The notes under the pieces are model-generated. The model was not told the origin of the DNA, made no database searches, and worked only from the letters and a program-made list of their open reading frames with translations. The position numbers and the translations under genes were made by a program. A DNA stretch of 64,000 nt, from the NCBI GenBank assembly GCA_013398295.1, contig VZSF01001063.1, positions 124,001 to 188,000 of the forward strand, read 5' to 3'. The DNA is from Chionis minor (lineage: Eukaryota > Chordata > Aves > Charadriiformes > Chionididae). Shown here one piece after another: positions 1 through 13,051 of the stretch (within the stretch, counting starts at the first letter, position 1; every line of letters starts with the position of its first letter).

Positions 1-2804
1 CATTACAAAGAACTCCACAGATGCCCTTTTTAAACTTTTGCACTTGGTGGACTCAGACTGTTTCCCTACCGTATTTTTTTTTTCCTTTTGGGTATCACAT
101 TTAGCAAGGAGAGTGGTAAATTAATGGCAGGTGCATAGATTTGGAGAACTACCAGCTCCAGAGTCATTATTAAAATAGCCTATTTGTTATATAGGGGGGT
201 TGGTTGTTCATATCAGATTTAATATAAATCTCGAAGTATTTTCTAGATAAGTAGAATCCAGTCTTAGCTATAGCCACCATACTGGAATAAACAGTAGCAG
301 AGTGCCTTAAACTAACGGAAAGAACACCCCAATAAGCTTTCCCTTTTCTAGACTTGGTCCTGGCAATCGATGTAGTCCAGAGATAGAGTCTCCTGTGCAA
401 TCTTTACCCCTGCCCGTGTCACCTTCACAGTTGGGCCTTGGAGAGCAGGAGGGAGAATGGGCAATTGGAGGAAGGGGAGGTGGGTTTTGGTAGCTGATTT
501 GTTTCCCATTCCTAATGGGCCTTACAAAGCTTTCTAGTTTTCATTATCTAATGCCATTGCATCATTGGAAGGTAAACCTCTGACTGTCCTCCTTTATTTA
601 CCCTAGATGGGAGAGCAGCAAACCTGAATTATGAGAACTGCAATTGAACTTAGTCCTTGTCAGCTATGTACTTCTAAACAAAGGTATTTTTCATGCTTAA
701 ACATCTCAGATGGATGAATTTCTATAGTTTGTTTGCAAGTAAGTAAAAACAGCTGCATCACTTTATTGAGAGTTGGCTCCCAACAAACAAACAAAGAAAT
801 TCAAGGCTGGGATAAATCTATGCCAAATTTCAGCCTGGAGTGAATTTTTATAAGTTATAAAGTCCTGCCATTTATAATGGAAATTCTGACAGCTCTTTAA
901 CTATTTCATAGCAAAAGTATGACTGCAGTACTTTAGGGAGAAGAAACACGTTCTCTTTCTGGCTGGCTTCTTCTTGTGACTTTAGCCATTTTGGTGGTTC
1001 CTGCGATTCTTTCCCTAACTGTTCAAAAAAATTGCTGTACTCTGATGCATCCTGTTATCAGGTATCATTGGCTTCTGAAGAATGATGCTGCAGTGGTCTG
1101 TCCTGCAAATGAGATAGAGGGACTGGATGAATATATTGGAGCATCAGATATAAATAGTCATTATGTCATCTTTTCTTTACTCTGACCTCTAAGAAGGTTG
1201 CTTGGATACATGCTTTCCCCCACCCCGTCCCCCCAATAGACATGTTTTCAGTTATTTTTCCTTTTGTAATGGAGTATTTTCTAAGTTATTTCAGGTCTTT
1301 TATGAATAATATCTGACCAAAGGATAATATGGAGACCTTCACAGTATATAATCCCATGGGCTGAGGAGAGATTATACAATGAAAGCAAATTTGAGCTGTG
1401 AGTTCAGCATCCCCAATAAGCTACAGAGAGGAGCTCTGTATTGAATATGAGCAGAGTGATAGAAACAGTAAACAAAGGCAGAGGTGTGTTTCCATGAATC
1501 CAGTATATCACTGGAGAAGACCTTTCTTTCCCAATTCATGTTTCAAAATTTCACCACTGCACTATAATACCACGGTTTGGAAGGTGACCATAAAATGAAA
1601 AGCCTGGACTAATGATATGAGCGTAGGATCACATCTGGTTGAGCAAATGGGAGTGTTGCATACACACAACTACTGGGCAAAGTTTTAGAAGAAAGGTTAA
1701 ATTATTTGAATATAACAATTAGGGTAAAATTAGTGGTTTAAAAATGGCCAAATACTTCTCCTTTAGGCATTGTAGTTCAGTTTTGGAAATAGGCAAAAAG
1801 GACAAGAAAGCATGTATGTATTAGGGGGGGGAAATGGTAATGACTTCTTTGAAAAGCCAGAGTGGTTGTACTGAGGTTCTACCCCTCTGAGCAGTTTCTT
1901 CACAGATTCCTCTTTTCCTTCTCCTTTTGTGACCTTGACTGTACCTTGACTTCTGTTGACTTAAAGAAGGTATGGTCAATAGTACACAGTACAGCAATAA
2001 CAGGCCCTTCAGACAGCAAAAGCATCCCTGAGAGATATCAAGTGTTTTATGCTTTATTATTAAGTTGAGATAAATGATTTATGCCATTTCTAAGTACTTA
2101 CATGTCCTCGTCTGGACTCGGTTCATATGAACTCACAGTAACCAAGCTCTTGGCTGCACTCTTTGTGTCTGCAGGAGATAGTCCCTGTAACTTTTTAAAA
2201 GTCCGTCTAAGGCACTTCTGGAAGATTCCGTGTAGCGTGTTTCTGCAGGCAGATGGTGTGAAGCCCTGGTTTTATTAGCACGTGCTTGGACTGACCTGCA
2301 TGTCTCTGAATTCGGATGCTTGCAAATAATGTTCCAGTTCAGAATGACGAAACGTTTACACTCAACGTAATGTCCTCTGTTATACATTTATATGTGCATT
2401 AGAGATGACTAGCCAAGAAAAATTATCATGAAAATTTTGTTTTGATTGAAATGTGAGGGGAAAAACATCAACCACCTTTAATCTGCTCATTTGCTGTCTG
2501 ATGCTTACTGAACAATTTAATAAACATTGTACTAGTGGATGGCTATCCACACATGTATTTTGATGACCCTCTGGAGTAACACGTTCTACGCTGATTTGTC
2601 AGCTCTTGCCTGTTGCTGTCATTGTCTGTGTTAAGGACTGTTTTTCCACAGATCGAGCCCCCGTCTTACAGAGCAGCTCCTGTTCGAAGTGCTGGACTGT
2701 GAGATGTTTTCAAATGTTAGGTCTGACTTTTCAACTGAAATAATTGCTGACATTCCTTATATTCTTTTTGCATCGTTTTCATTAAATGTGCTTTTCTACT
2801 TTAG
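1..2804 (+). other. TRIQK: TRIQK intron, 3' part (upstream exon lies outside the window)
   Basis: This is non-coding, AT-rich sequence directly upstream of the first TRIQK exon in the window. I looked for the missing N-terminal coding exon, which should supply about 20 residues ending in the first base of a glycine codon, and did not find it. The window therefore appears to start inside the intron. The 3' end of the intron has a pyrimidine-rich stretch and the acceptor ctactttag ending at 2804. The short ORFs in this stretch show no family resemblance, and I recognised no repeat family here. Confidence 0.7.
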
Positions 2805-2890
2805 GAAAACAAGATTATAAGAAAACCAGGCCTATGTTAAGAGCTACGAGATTAAAAGCAGAGGCCAAGAAAACGGCACTAGGCGTAAAG
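2805..2890 (+). CDS. TRIQK: TRIQK middle coding exon (third QxxK/R motif)
   Basis: TRIQK (triple QxxK/R motif-containing protein) is a small vertebrate protein of about 86 residues in the endoplasmic reticulum membrane; its biochemical role is not well established. This 86-bp exon starts with the last two bases of a glycine codon and then encodes 28 residues beginning KQDYKKTRPMLRATRLKAEA and ending in ALGVK. The third motif, QDYK, is visible, followed by a basic, probably helical, cytosolic stretch rich in K, R and A. The acceptor is ctactttag at 2796-2804 and the donor is aaag|gtagag at 2890/2891. The exon is entered in phase 1 and left in phase 0. The phase-0 exit fits the next exon exactly, which begins with the expected glutamate. 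Identity rests on my recognition of the family sequence, which is strongly conserved. An apparent ATG at 2786 lies in the intron and is not the start. Confidence 0.93.
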
Positions 2891-5221
2891 GTAGAGATCT
2901 ATTTGATAGCTTATACCACCTTTGTGTATATGTTGTTTCTTTTCCCCATAGATGTACTGTGTGAATATTGATTTCTGAGAGATATTGTTTATGACACTTC
3001 AAAATCTAAATGGAATGCTGGAATCTAAAATATTTATGATGGATTGCTTTTACTTAACCCTAAAATAACTAGAATAGTTGAAATGCTAAAAGATTTTAAG
3101 TAGTCCATGTCCCTGTTATGATGCATACTTACTTTAAGGTCAATAAAGTACTGTATGCATAGAAAACTAATCTTTTCAGGGAGCCTCTCAACACACAGAA
3201 CAAATGCTTTAACGGTTTCATGTAATTAAAAAAATTACAATAAGCATCTCCCTTCGTCCTCTTCTATATCCAGGAGTAATTTAAAGAATGGCTTTGTTAA
3301 GTATTATAAATTCTCAGCATTATTATCTCAGCTTACATCCTTGTGTACTGCCTCTGACTTGGAAAAAGAAGGCTTAAGTAACAGCAAAACACATGGAAAG
3401 GTACTGAACTTTATTTTGGAAATGTCCCTTTTTCATGCAGGTATGAAGTATAATAATAATGACTATTTGATCACAGCTGTGAATGTGAACAAGGAGGACA
3501 ATATTTGTACTATCTACTACCCAGTGTGTCATGAAAATGGGATTTATCTGAACGCATGTTGTTTATTTAAGTTGCATCCAGAATTTTTCCCGCAAACTTA
3601 TTTTTGAATCAAGTTGATCCACAATTAGCTCAGCAGCAAGGGTGAAAACCAAGCAAAATAAAAAAGTGGATCAAATATCTGGGCATTCTAGTGAAAGAAA
3701 CTTCAGAAATGTTAAAAGGAGAACATTTTCTTGTTTCTGGCAGATGAGAAATCAATTTTTTCAAGTTATAGCTTATAGCAAATGCCAAGGTATTACTACC
3801 AAGCTGTAACAGCTGTTGAGCTGCCAGATGATGTATTTGGTTGTCTTCCAGAATTTGCTATTATAATCACGAAACAGTGCTTTCTTTTTGCTCCTGATTG
3901 CTGATCTCGATCAAGCATTACCGTGCGATGCAGTATGTTTTCACAACATAATCTCCTCAGTTAGTGCTGTGTGTCAGGTTTTAATGAGAAAAAGTAGATT
4001 GCCTTTTTTGTTTAAAGGATAGATTATTAACCTTTTGAGTTCAATGTTTTTTCCTTCCTTTCTTATTAAATTTTACTTTTTCTTTTCATTTTACTTTCAA
4101 TGACATGACCTTTTAAAAATGATGTTCTACTTTGAGACTTTTACTATACAGCCTGGTTCTTTTAATATGTGCAAGTTTTTTGCATGTCTTTCACAAGTGA
4201 GAAAAACATGAACCTTTGTCCTTCAAAACTTGGGGTTTTTTTCCTTATTTTCTTAAGTAATTCTTACTTAAAAATGAGGGAGAATAAGAAAGTATATGTG
4301 TAATCCTGTGTATAATGAAGAATCAAGTATTAGTGAGTAAAGAAATCAAGAACAGTTTATTTTGTACAAATAAGTTCCTGCATGTTCTAGCAGAACCCCA
4401 GCTGACTTCTGGGTAAGAATGAGTTTTGCCATGAAGGCACACACGTGCTCTCCAGGTCATGGGATGTTCTGCTAGTTGCAGTATGCAATGTCTCAGGTTT
4501 GCAATTCTGCCTCTGCCTTTACAAAAAAAATATTATAAAAAAAAGAAAGTCTATAAAATATTGTCTTCCGGCTGTAACGTGTTTTGCATGCCTGGACCTT
4601 AAAATATGACTCTGGATCATCCCCAAACAGATCACAGTCATTTGCTTTGCTTCCTAATTGTTGAGAAAAGCTGACACAGCTGAAGCAAAAGAGAAGGTAA
4701 GTTGGGCACCTTTCCCTCTGGGAATATGCTTGTGGGGGAAAGAAAGGAGGGCCTTTGTACGCATCCTTCTCGCTGAACCTGCTTAATGCCAGCAACCTCA
4801 GGCTTACAAAATGTTACAATACTTCCACCAGAATATGGATGATCCCTGTAGAATAAAATTCTGCACTTCTTCTGACAGACCCTGCAGCACTCAGCACGGA
4901 AGCGAGGCGTATTTAATGTCTCGGGGTAAACCTGCACCTCTTCCCATCTCGCAGTGACAACTCTTCGCCATGCCCAGTCCCTCCAGTTCAGCAGAGCGTC
5001 ACTACGGGCAGTGGATGCGCCTGGAGTGTCTGCAGGGAAATTGCCCTCCCTACCCCAGGAGAGGCTGCGTGGTTGTGAAGCCCCGTAATCTCCCCCTCTC
5101 TCAGGCAGGGCTTGTTTTGCTCAGTCCATTGTCAAGTTCCTCCAGCTGTCCAAGAGCAATCTTCTTATGTTCATCCTCCACACCTACCCCAGATACTCCA
5201 CTGTTGTCTTCTGGATAAATT

Positions 5222-5494
5222 TGTCCAGTGATAGGACAAGGGGCAATCGGTATAAAATAGAATATAGAAAGTTCCATCTGAACTTGAGGAGGAACTTGTT
5301 GACTTTGAGGGTGGCAGAGCACTGGAACAGGCTGCCCAGAGAGGTGGTGGAGTCTTCGACTCTGGAGACATTCCAAGCCTGCCTGGACACCATCCTATGC
5401 AACCTGCTGTAGGTGGACCTGCTCTGGCAAGAGGGTTGGACGAGATGATCTCCAGAGGTCCCTTCCAACCCTTGACATTCTGTGATTCTGTAAT
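5222..5494 (+). mobile_element. CR1 LINE, 3' fragment
   Basis: This is a severely 5'-truncated CR1 retrotransposon, the dominant LINE of birds. It retains the last stretch of the ORF2 reading frame, with residues SSDRTRGNRYKI, then HWNRLPREVVES and LETFQACLD, the usual C-terminal end of CR1 ORF2. This is followed by the short 3' UTR (gagatgatctccagaggtcc then ccttccaaccc) and the octamer-type tail attctgtgattctgtaat at 5477-5494. The sense strand is +, the same as TRIQK, within its second intron. The exact 5' junction is uncertain by perhaps 50-100 bases. The copy is inactive. Confidence 0.92.
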
Positions 5495-6305
5495 TTTGAA
5501 ATAAGAATTTCTTTAAGTCTCTTGTTTAGTGTGACAGCAGGGTGTTAAACCGCTCCTCATGCCTGCGGCTGTCAGAAGAGTTAGCAGAGTCAGGTCGCAT
5601 CAGGTTATGTACATTGGTGAAACTGTTCTGAGGCCTGAGTGTGCATTCCTTAAGTTGTTTCCCAGTATTCAGAGCTTTTGAGTGTGCCGGAGCTCTTCCT
5701 TTGGGAAGGCATTGTCACAGTTGTCGCTTCTTATTAGGAAGGTTTTCTGATGGTGATAAGCGACATGATTCACCTTCCAGCGGCTGGGATTTTAGTGTTT
5801 TTGTATGATGTAGGCCCCGATTCTGTGCTGTGACAGTTGATTAACTTCAGTCTGTGTTGAGGAAAAACAAAAGTGGTGTACCTACAGTGCAATGTAATAA
5901 GTAGGCAGCACTTCAAATAGAAGCGTCCAAAGTTCTTGTAAATCTTTGAGAAAACACATACATATGTGTACTTACCGTATATTTTATATGTTTATCCAGG
6001 TTTCAGTACCTGATGCAGTATGCAGCATTTCAGAATATATTAACATTTTCTCATAAAAAGCTAAGTTGCAGTTAATAAAAATACTGTAGAGAAATGATAT
6101 CCTGATCATACATGTAAAAGTACAAGCTGTCTGGGAAAGAGGAGTATTTTTATAATTCTGTAAAATACCTAACACAATAAGTACCGTAATGCCACTTAAA
6201 ACGATAGGACTTTTAGTTCTCAGTGATGCCTCTAGAGTTGTTTTCCACTAGTGTCCTGAAGAGCTTATATTTCTGGCTCTAAACTTGATGTAGTATTTAG
6301 GGGGT

Positions 6306-6320
6306 AAAAAAAAAAAAAAA
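6306..6320 (+). repeat. poly(A) run
   Basis: This is an uninterrupted A15 run in the TRIQK intron, followed by ggtgggg. Another A11 run lies at 6425-6435. I see no LINE body attached to either, so they are simple repeats rather than retrotransposon tails. Confidence 0.85.
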
Positions 6321-7640
6321 GGTGGGGATTGGAAAATAGTGAAGGATTTTAGTCCTTAATTTCTATGAAGATAATGAAATTCAACTGTTGTGTATTTCAC
6401 CATGAGAGCTGACAACATTTGCTTAAAAAAAAAAAGGCCCTATAAATGACATAAAACTTTTCAGAACCAATCCCCTGGAGATCCTTCACATTTCATTGCT
6501 GGCATACTAATTAGCTTGTCTTGTCAAACTTTGATTGCCTTGTCATTTTAATGTAACGTTTAAAGTAACAAAGTTTCTTTCAGTCACTGGCATTTAGTAT
6601 TTTTTAATTTCCCCAATGAGAGATTTTATCTGAGTTGATAATGTCAGAGAAGCCGCTAAGCACTAATAACTATCAAAAGTTAATTCAAGCAGGGTGACCG
6701 CGGTAGTATTTGGTGTGTAATATTTGCTCTTTAAACGTGTTTAAAAATTAAATATTGTGGCAGAGCTATTGTGCTGGCTCTGTTTGTATATGTGACACCA
6801 GTGCAGACAGTGCCAAAATGTATGGTGTCTCTTGGAAAAGCGGGACCCCTGTCTTGAGAAACAACGCAGAGAGAAAGCAGTATGCTGTATGGTGTTTGGG
6901 TAAGACTAAATTCTTTGTAGCAGTACCAGAAAGGGACCCTCTGAACCCTCCCCGTGTGGTTGCTTTGTTGTCCCCCTACAGGGGCTCATCCTGGTGGAAG
7001 CCCACCTGCTCGTCCTCACCAGGTGGAGCAGCAAGGGGTCTGCACCATGGGTGCTAACTCTGCTCTTAGCGGGTGAGGAAGAGGTGCCAGCAGGGAGGGT
7101 GGCAAGCAGAAAATGATTTGAGGAATGTGGAAGCTCAGCACCAGGTAGCTGGGGTTTGGTATGCAGAGCCCAAAAGTAATGGGCATTCTTGGAGAGAGAC
7201 TTTTTTCACAGGCTGCAAGAATGAATCGGTGGTCTGCGGGCTAGGTGATGTTTTCTCTCTTGCTGAAAGGTAGACACAAATTTGAACAGTAGTATTTTAC
7301 ACCCAGTTGCAAAGACATAATTGCCTGCAGAATGCCACTCCACAGAGAATTATTAGCAATGTAGTACATCGATTGAGCTAGGGAAAAAATGTGTCCTAAA
7401 AAAGCGAGAGCTTACTGTCTGTCATTCTTTAGCGTATCTACTTAATCTATTGTGTAGCTAGCTAGCTCACTATTAAGAATTTATCTCATCTGGAACAAGT
7501 TATGTATGAATAGATAACAAGACATTCCTAGTGTATCTTGGCAAAGGGTATTCTCTGATTTCACGCTGTTCATAATCTGCTAAGTTAGTGAACTACATTT
7601 GCCAAGATAATTTGGGAATATAGTTTCATAGCTTTGCAGA

Positions 7641-7740
7641 AATTAAGGCCACAAGGGACTATTAGATCATTTGATCTGGCCTTCTATGTGTTACAGATCA
7701 TAAAATTTCATCCAGACACTTTCTGGGAAGTCCAAGCGCT
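7641..7740 (-). mobile_element. Old CR1-like LINE relic, 3' end
   Basis: Read on the + strand, this segment contains aaggccacaagggactatta, then gatcatttgatctggcc and a segment around tcataaaatttcatccag. The pattern matches the antisense 3' end of an old CR1 lineage that is abundant in turtles and crocodilians and decayed in birds. It probably belongs to the same insertion as the segment at 8860-9075, since the element would run from about 9075 down to 7641 on the minus strand. Divergence is high, so the family assignment comes from my pattern memory and is only moderately secure. Confidence 0.5.
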
Positions 7741-8186
7741 TTATAGTGGCCAAAATACTGGGTCTTCAAACCAACCTATGTGCCTCTCATAAAGAGCAGG
7801 GCAACTTAATGTGCCACCGGTGAACAAAGTGTGATATTCCCAGTGACCTCAGTAGTCAGACTTTGATCCCTACCTTGAAATGGGACGGGAAAAAGCTCAT
7901 ACAAAGAGAAAAACAAAATCAGTTTGCTCCCATCTGCCCCTGGCCTGACCTGTCCACGTAAGTACAGTAATCGTCGTGGTTTAAGCATGTGAACAAGATG
8001 CACCAAGCAGGAGCTTAGGAGGATTTTCTGTACCGTCTCAGAGCAGTAGTCCATCTTTCTCAGGCTTTGGTCTCTACTTATGACCGACCAATCTCTAACA
8101 CTTCAAAGGATAGCTGACAACAACAAAACCTCAAATCCCAGAAATGAAATCAATGCAATTGGAGACAAATTTCCTGAAAAAGAAGG

Positions 8187-8264
8187 AATCGTAGAATCAT
8201 AGAATGGTTTAGGTTGATGGGACCTTAAAGATCATCTAGTTCCAACCCCCCTGCCATGGGCAAG
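8187..8264 (-). mobile_element. CR1 LINE tail fragment
   Basis: This is a very short 5'-truncated CR1 in antisense. The copy begins on the + strand with aatcgtagaatcatagaatg, the reverse complement of the octamer tail. It continues through gggaccttaaagatcatcta and gttccaacccccctgcc to about 8264. It is much closer to the CR1 consensus than the old relic on both sides, so it probably inserted later into that relic. It lies in the TRIQK intron, opposite in strand to the gene. Confidence 0.92.
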
Positions 8265-8859
8265 CTTCTTTTTATCCTATATAGAAAAGTCTGAAGCACT
8301 GAGGCGTGAGGTGCCATTACTTTTAACAATCTGGTACTTCAGGGGTTCAGAATATAGCATTGCCCCTGTAAGTAGTCCCAGTCTTCCCAGGGCCCTGAAG
8401 GAGGGGAGCAGTCTGGAGAGCTCCAAGGCTGGCAGCCAGGGACCTCCTTTTCACACAAGCCCAGGTATTCTTCCCAATAGCTAAATAAAAATGCACTTTT
8501 TTTGAGACATCTGACCATAAAAAACACAGCCCTGGAAGTCCTTATTTTCCCCAAGAGGTAACTGGAATGTTCAATCATTCTTGCTCCTAGGAAATGGCAT
8601 ATTATTTCAAGACTGAGCTTATCTAACTGCAGCTGGACCTTGTAAACAAGGTAATTCTTGTAAACAAGATAGAAGGGCCACACACTGTGAAGCGCCTTAC
8701 TTAAATACAGGTGTATGGCATATATAGTTATATGCTGTAACCAAACTACCCCTCATTCTTCCCTATGATAAAATAAATACCAGTCATCTCCCTACTGGAA
8801 ACCCCAACGCCTTTGCACATCCAGAGATCACGCTGAGGGAGCGGTTGCCCCTTAAATCC

Positions 8860-9075
8860 AAAGACCTTTTTAGAGTCACAGTTTTTCAAGGCAGAGTCCT
8901 CCACTTTGTGAGTACTATCTACATCTTTGATACCTGTATATATTGTCTTGCATTTAGCTACATTAAAATGAATTCTGTTGCTTTGTGATCACACAACCAG
9001 GCCTTTCAGGTGACTCTGTAATAGTAGATTGTTCTCATTATTTGGGACAATAAGGATCTTTGTTCCATCTGAAAT
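8860..9075 (-). mobile_element. Old CR1-like LINE relic, ORF2 region
   Basis: The stretch around ttgtcttgcatttagctaca and the following ttaaaatgaattctgttgct, with cacaaccaggcct and the segment near 9050, follows the antisense of the ORF2 C-terminal half of old CR1 elements (the region downstream of the FADD catalytic box). It is heavily decayed and has no open frame. Order and strand agree with the 3'-end relic at 7641-7740, so the two are probably halves of one insertion. About 1.1 kb between them is partly explained by a later CR1 tail (8187-8264); the rest is unrecognisable. Confidence 0.45.
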
Positions 9076-12000
9076 TTTTATAATAAAAACTTGTAACATA
9101 AAAATTAATGATGAAAGTTAATAAATTAATTTTGTTACCTTGTATTAGATGTAGAATGTCCTGCATTAAGGCAAGTAAACATCCATTTTTAAATACGATT
9201 GTGTTGAAACTTAAAAACAGTCGTAGCGAATGTCTAGATAAAGTGTTCTAGTTAGAAATCATATGGGATAAAAGGGTTGATTGTGAAGTCCATGTATGTT
9301 TGTTTTATTTCTACAGGTATTCTAGGTCAGCATAATTTTCTCTTAATCTCTTTTCAGAAATAGCTAGCGATAGTTTAGCATTTCAAAGACAGCAATCTGT
9401 AGTATTCTTTCACCTAAGAAAGGTACAATTCTCTTTGGAGGACAATAAAAAATATATTAAAAATCGAAAATTTCCTGGAATTGTGACATTTCTCTATATG
9501 TGTAGGATACGATGCTGCCATACACAGTGTCTAGATTTGTGTTATTTTAACCAACATTCTTTCTGCATCCCTATTTATTCATATCCTGATTGATCTTGTT
9601 TAGATCCCAACTCTGTAATTTGCTCCGTTAGGGTGAATCTGAGGACATTATCCAAGTATTTTAGAATGAGAGGCGTAAAACTGACAAAAAATGATAGGAG
9701 AATTAAATCTACATTATGGTGTAATGGCACGTGTTTCCTTTATGGAAAAGTTTCTGAAAAACTTAACCAAGCTGAAATCAGTAGGGTTCTACAGACATTA
9801 TTCAAAATATAAGAGAATATAATACAAAATTCTGTTCCTTTTAAGGGCTTCTTTGTCTGTACTTTGGGATTTGAGAGCAGGGATGTTATTTCCTAGTGTT
9901 CTGTACCACGTTATAAAAGAAAAAAAGGAGAAAAAGCCCTGTGATCATTTTAAGTTTATTTCTGTAGGACTTTTTCTATATTGGTTAATTATTCATGGTG
10001 AAATCCTCTGAGTAAATGGATTTTACAGAGGGATGGTGGGGATGATCCATAAAGTGTAAGAGAAAGGGAGCTATATATGCCGAGCGAGGAGTATTTTAAC
10101 ATTTCATTTCTATGCATGGCTTAAAATACAAATAGCAAAGCCTGATAAGTATAAAACAAATTAAAATGACAATATATACTGTTGTTGCAAAGACAGTATA
10201 GTGGTGTAGCATCTCATTTGCTATTTACATTGCAAAATTTATGTTTATAAAAGTTCATAAGCTGGATGCAATTCTTAAGAGACTGCATATCCCTAGCTGA
10301 GAGCCAGGTGTCCTTTGTTAGGTCGTTTATTTTAGATTTTTGCTACTCTGCCTTCTTCAGTAACTCAAAATTAAGGTTCTCGAATAATTCTCAAACCTGG
10401 AATTTCAATAAGGCTTTTCATTCCCAGGGTTAATAAATACTGATCCAGCCACCCAGTTGCTAATGCCTGTGTAAGGCAAGTAGTATTGTTATCTCAGTGC
10501 TATTCACTGTAAAACTTAGGCAGAGGAATTAAAGAACTACTCCCGCCAAAGCAGTTACTGGGCAGCCTGAGAATAAAAATCAAGATTTTCCCCGTTCCGC
10601 TTCCTAGAAAACAAATCTTTAATGCAAACACTCTCCCAAATTTTGCTGCTACTGCCACAGTGTTTTCTAAGGGAGACTGGGGAGAAGGGAGGGGAAAGGT
10701 GAAGCTATTGTAAAGCAGAAAACGTGGCAAGCGTGGCATCCAAACAAGGGAAAAAACTTTTTAATACTGGAATGAATTTGCTCTCTGTGTCAAGTGTGAA
10801 CGGTGCCTGCATTGTACGGTTTTGTTGTCCACTCTCCTGACCAGATGGAGCTTGCAGTTGTATGTCACTTGTTTATTACATCCTCTTAAGATTAGTAGCT
10901 GTGTGGCCAGATGGGTCTGGGAGCACAGCTGTGGATACAAGGAAATAAATGAAACCTGTCTGATGCTGCCATGCCCTTTTGTGAGATACTGACGTGTTGC
11001 AACTGCAACAAAGCAAAAATCACTTTCCTTTAATATATTAGTGAATTAGATGTACTTTCTTTTTTTTTTTTTTAATCAAATCATATGAAATCAGGAGGAT
11101 GAGTGAGGTTCAGGGGATGATAAAATTTTAAGAGGAAAACATAGTTGAAAGCTGCAGCAAAGAGTCGCAGCAAATTTACAGGAGCAATTTTAGTGTGGTA
11201 AAATAAATTTAAAGTACATCTCAATTAATCATCCATGTAAAATATAAGGCAAAGGTTTCTATAGAAAAAGACTCCTATAGAGCATATGCCAACTAGGCAG
11301 TAGTATTTCAAAGTTTATTAGATGGCATATGTTGAATTATTGATCCAACATTCTGATAAACTATATAATGCATTCATGTAAATGCAAATGAAATGCTGTT
11401 CTATAGAAGAATGCCAGATTACGGGCTAGACTTTTAAAAATGAAGCTAACACAGTTTTAACTCCTTCATGGCAGTGGACACTGGCAAAGTTGGTCACAAA
11501 GCCACCACCAATCTAGAGGTAATGAATGGAATTCATCCTACGGTGCAGGTCTCCACACCAGAGATATCATCTCCCTTCCCCTTCTAGTCTAAGGGGAGAA
11601 ATAGACATTTTTAGGAAGGATTCACCTGACATCTTTTACAGGACACAATGAATCTTAGACCACAGAGGGTCAGATTATCTCCTTGGATGGTAAAGGATGT
11701 CTGCTTGTCTAGGTGCGGTGTAGGGATCTCCTTTCAGTCCCACTGGCACAGTAGATTTGATGTAGCATCTTCTGTACCAATTCAGATCAGTTGTTATAAA
11801 GTCACTGAACTGTTTTTCTTCTCTCCTTTTAAGCATACAGCTGGATTTTTCTGATGCAGATGGTTTGTGGGTTAATATGAAGCTGAGATTTGGAGGGGAG
11901 ATCGTTGCTTCTTTTTGTAGAGGGAAAATGATTTGCGGGGGTACAAACTCACCTGTTGCTTTTGGGCAACATGATGATAAGGAATGAAGCAATGCATGCT

Positions 12001-12759
12001 GTTACCTGTGGAAGTGGCACTTTCCCTGGGCTGAAGGAACATAAGGATTTTTCTGAAATTTATACATCTTCTTCCATTGTCTAGCAAAATGAGAGTCAAC
12101 ACTATAGGAAGTGTACTGTGCTGTCCAGGAAAATAAAAACTTAAAAACGTGAAATACTGAGACTTTGAAAGAAGTCATGTTATAAAGAGGATGATCATAC
12201 TGTGATTTATTATATCTGAGATCTAAAGTTGGAGCTTAACAGAGTCCAGCCTTAAGATAGAATATGATGATAGGCAGTCACATAATGAGTGTGACATGTA
12301 GTACAAAAACATTTTTCTGCTTCTGAAAGCTGCTATAAATCATGTATACTTTGGAAGACTCTTTTATGTTAATTAAGGAAGATGCAGCAAGTTGCAATAT
12401 TTTATGGAGAGAGAGGCAAGTGCAAAGTGTTGTGCTTTTTGCCTTATTGCAGTGGGGAAGGAAGGAAAGTTTCATCCAATTCTGAAGGATTTTGTAGCTG
12501 CATATTGTAATGCATGCCAGGAGGTTGGGAGGTAGAGGTAGCAATTTTCATTGACTTCCACCATACTGTGTTTGCTTCATTAAAAAATTACAAATTTGTT
12601 GGCAAAAAGCAGTAACATATTGCTAGAAAACATCAAAATTCACAGTGTAAATTCATAACTTAAATTTGTGTTCAAAACTGTGGTTTGTGAATTCTGGTGT
12701 TTTTTTTTTTCTTTTAAAAAGGAAGGAATAGCATAATAAAAGGATGTAAAGCTCCTATT

Positions 12760-12835
12760 TCTAGGTCAGACCAAAGATCTTTGAGGCAAATATCCTATAT
12801 CTGGCAGTATATCAGACTCACCAAAATCTTTATTA
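12760..12835 (-). mobile_element. Possible ancient CR1-type relic
   Basis: The + strand pattern ctaggtcagaccaaagatct, followed by tatcctatatctggcagtat, resembles the antisense 3' end of another old sauropsid CR1 subfamily. Only about 75 bases are alignable by eye, so the call is tentative. It sits about 220 bases before the acceptor of the last TRIQK exon. Confidence 0.35.
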
Positions 12836-13051
12836 AGTGAATGGATTTCATAACATTCTGAAATTGTAATTGCAAAGAAGAAATCATTAAAGCAGCAGTG
12901 CCTTATGCAATTACATACGTCTGATGTTATTTTGATGTGCAGTATGTGTATGTACTGCAGAATGGCAGTAATATTTATTGCTGATTTGTCTGAAAATATG
13001 GTGCTATTCCTAACAGGTCTTGTTTTGGTTTTTTTTCTGTTATTTCTACAG

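Larger units (their letters stand above)
2891..13051 (+). other. TRIQK: TRIQK intron between middle and last coding exons
   Basis: This 10.2 kb intron starts with gtagag and ends with a strong acceptor, a T-rich tract followed by ttatttctacag at 13040-13051. It holds a CR1 tail copy on the + strand (5222-5494), a decayed old CR1-like element on the minus strand (about 7641-9075) carrying a younger CR1 tail (8187-8264), a possible further relic near 12760, and poly(A) or poly(T) runs at 6306, 6425 and 11060. The rest is AT-rich unique-looking sequence. Small ORFs such as 3341-3607, 4493-4937, 6755-7057 and 8339-8683 look like chance: they show no family match and no splice context. A block at 6480-6670 reads like a possible conserved non-coding element. 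Confidence 0.85.

Noticed and set aside
52..2804. Search for the N-terminal coding exon of TRIQK
   Set aside because: No stretch encoding the expected start with the first two QxxK/R motifs was found, so that exon is placed outside the window.
2786..2971. 61-codon frame around the middle TRIQK exon
   Set aside because: The ATG lies in the intron and the end runs past the donor at 2890; the real coding part is 2805-2890.
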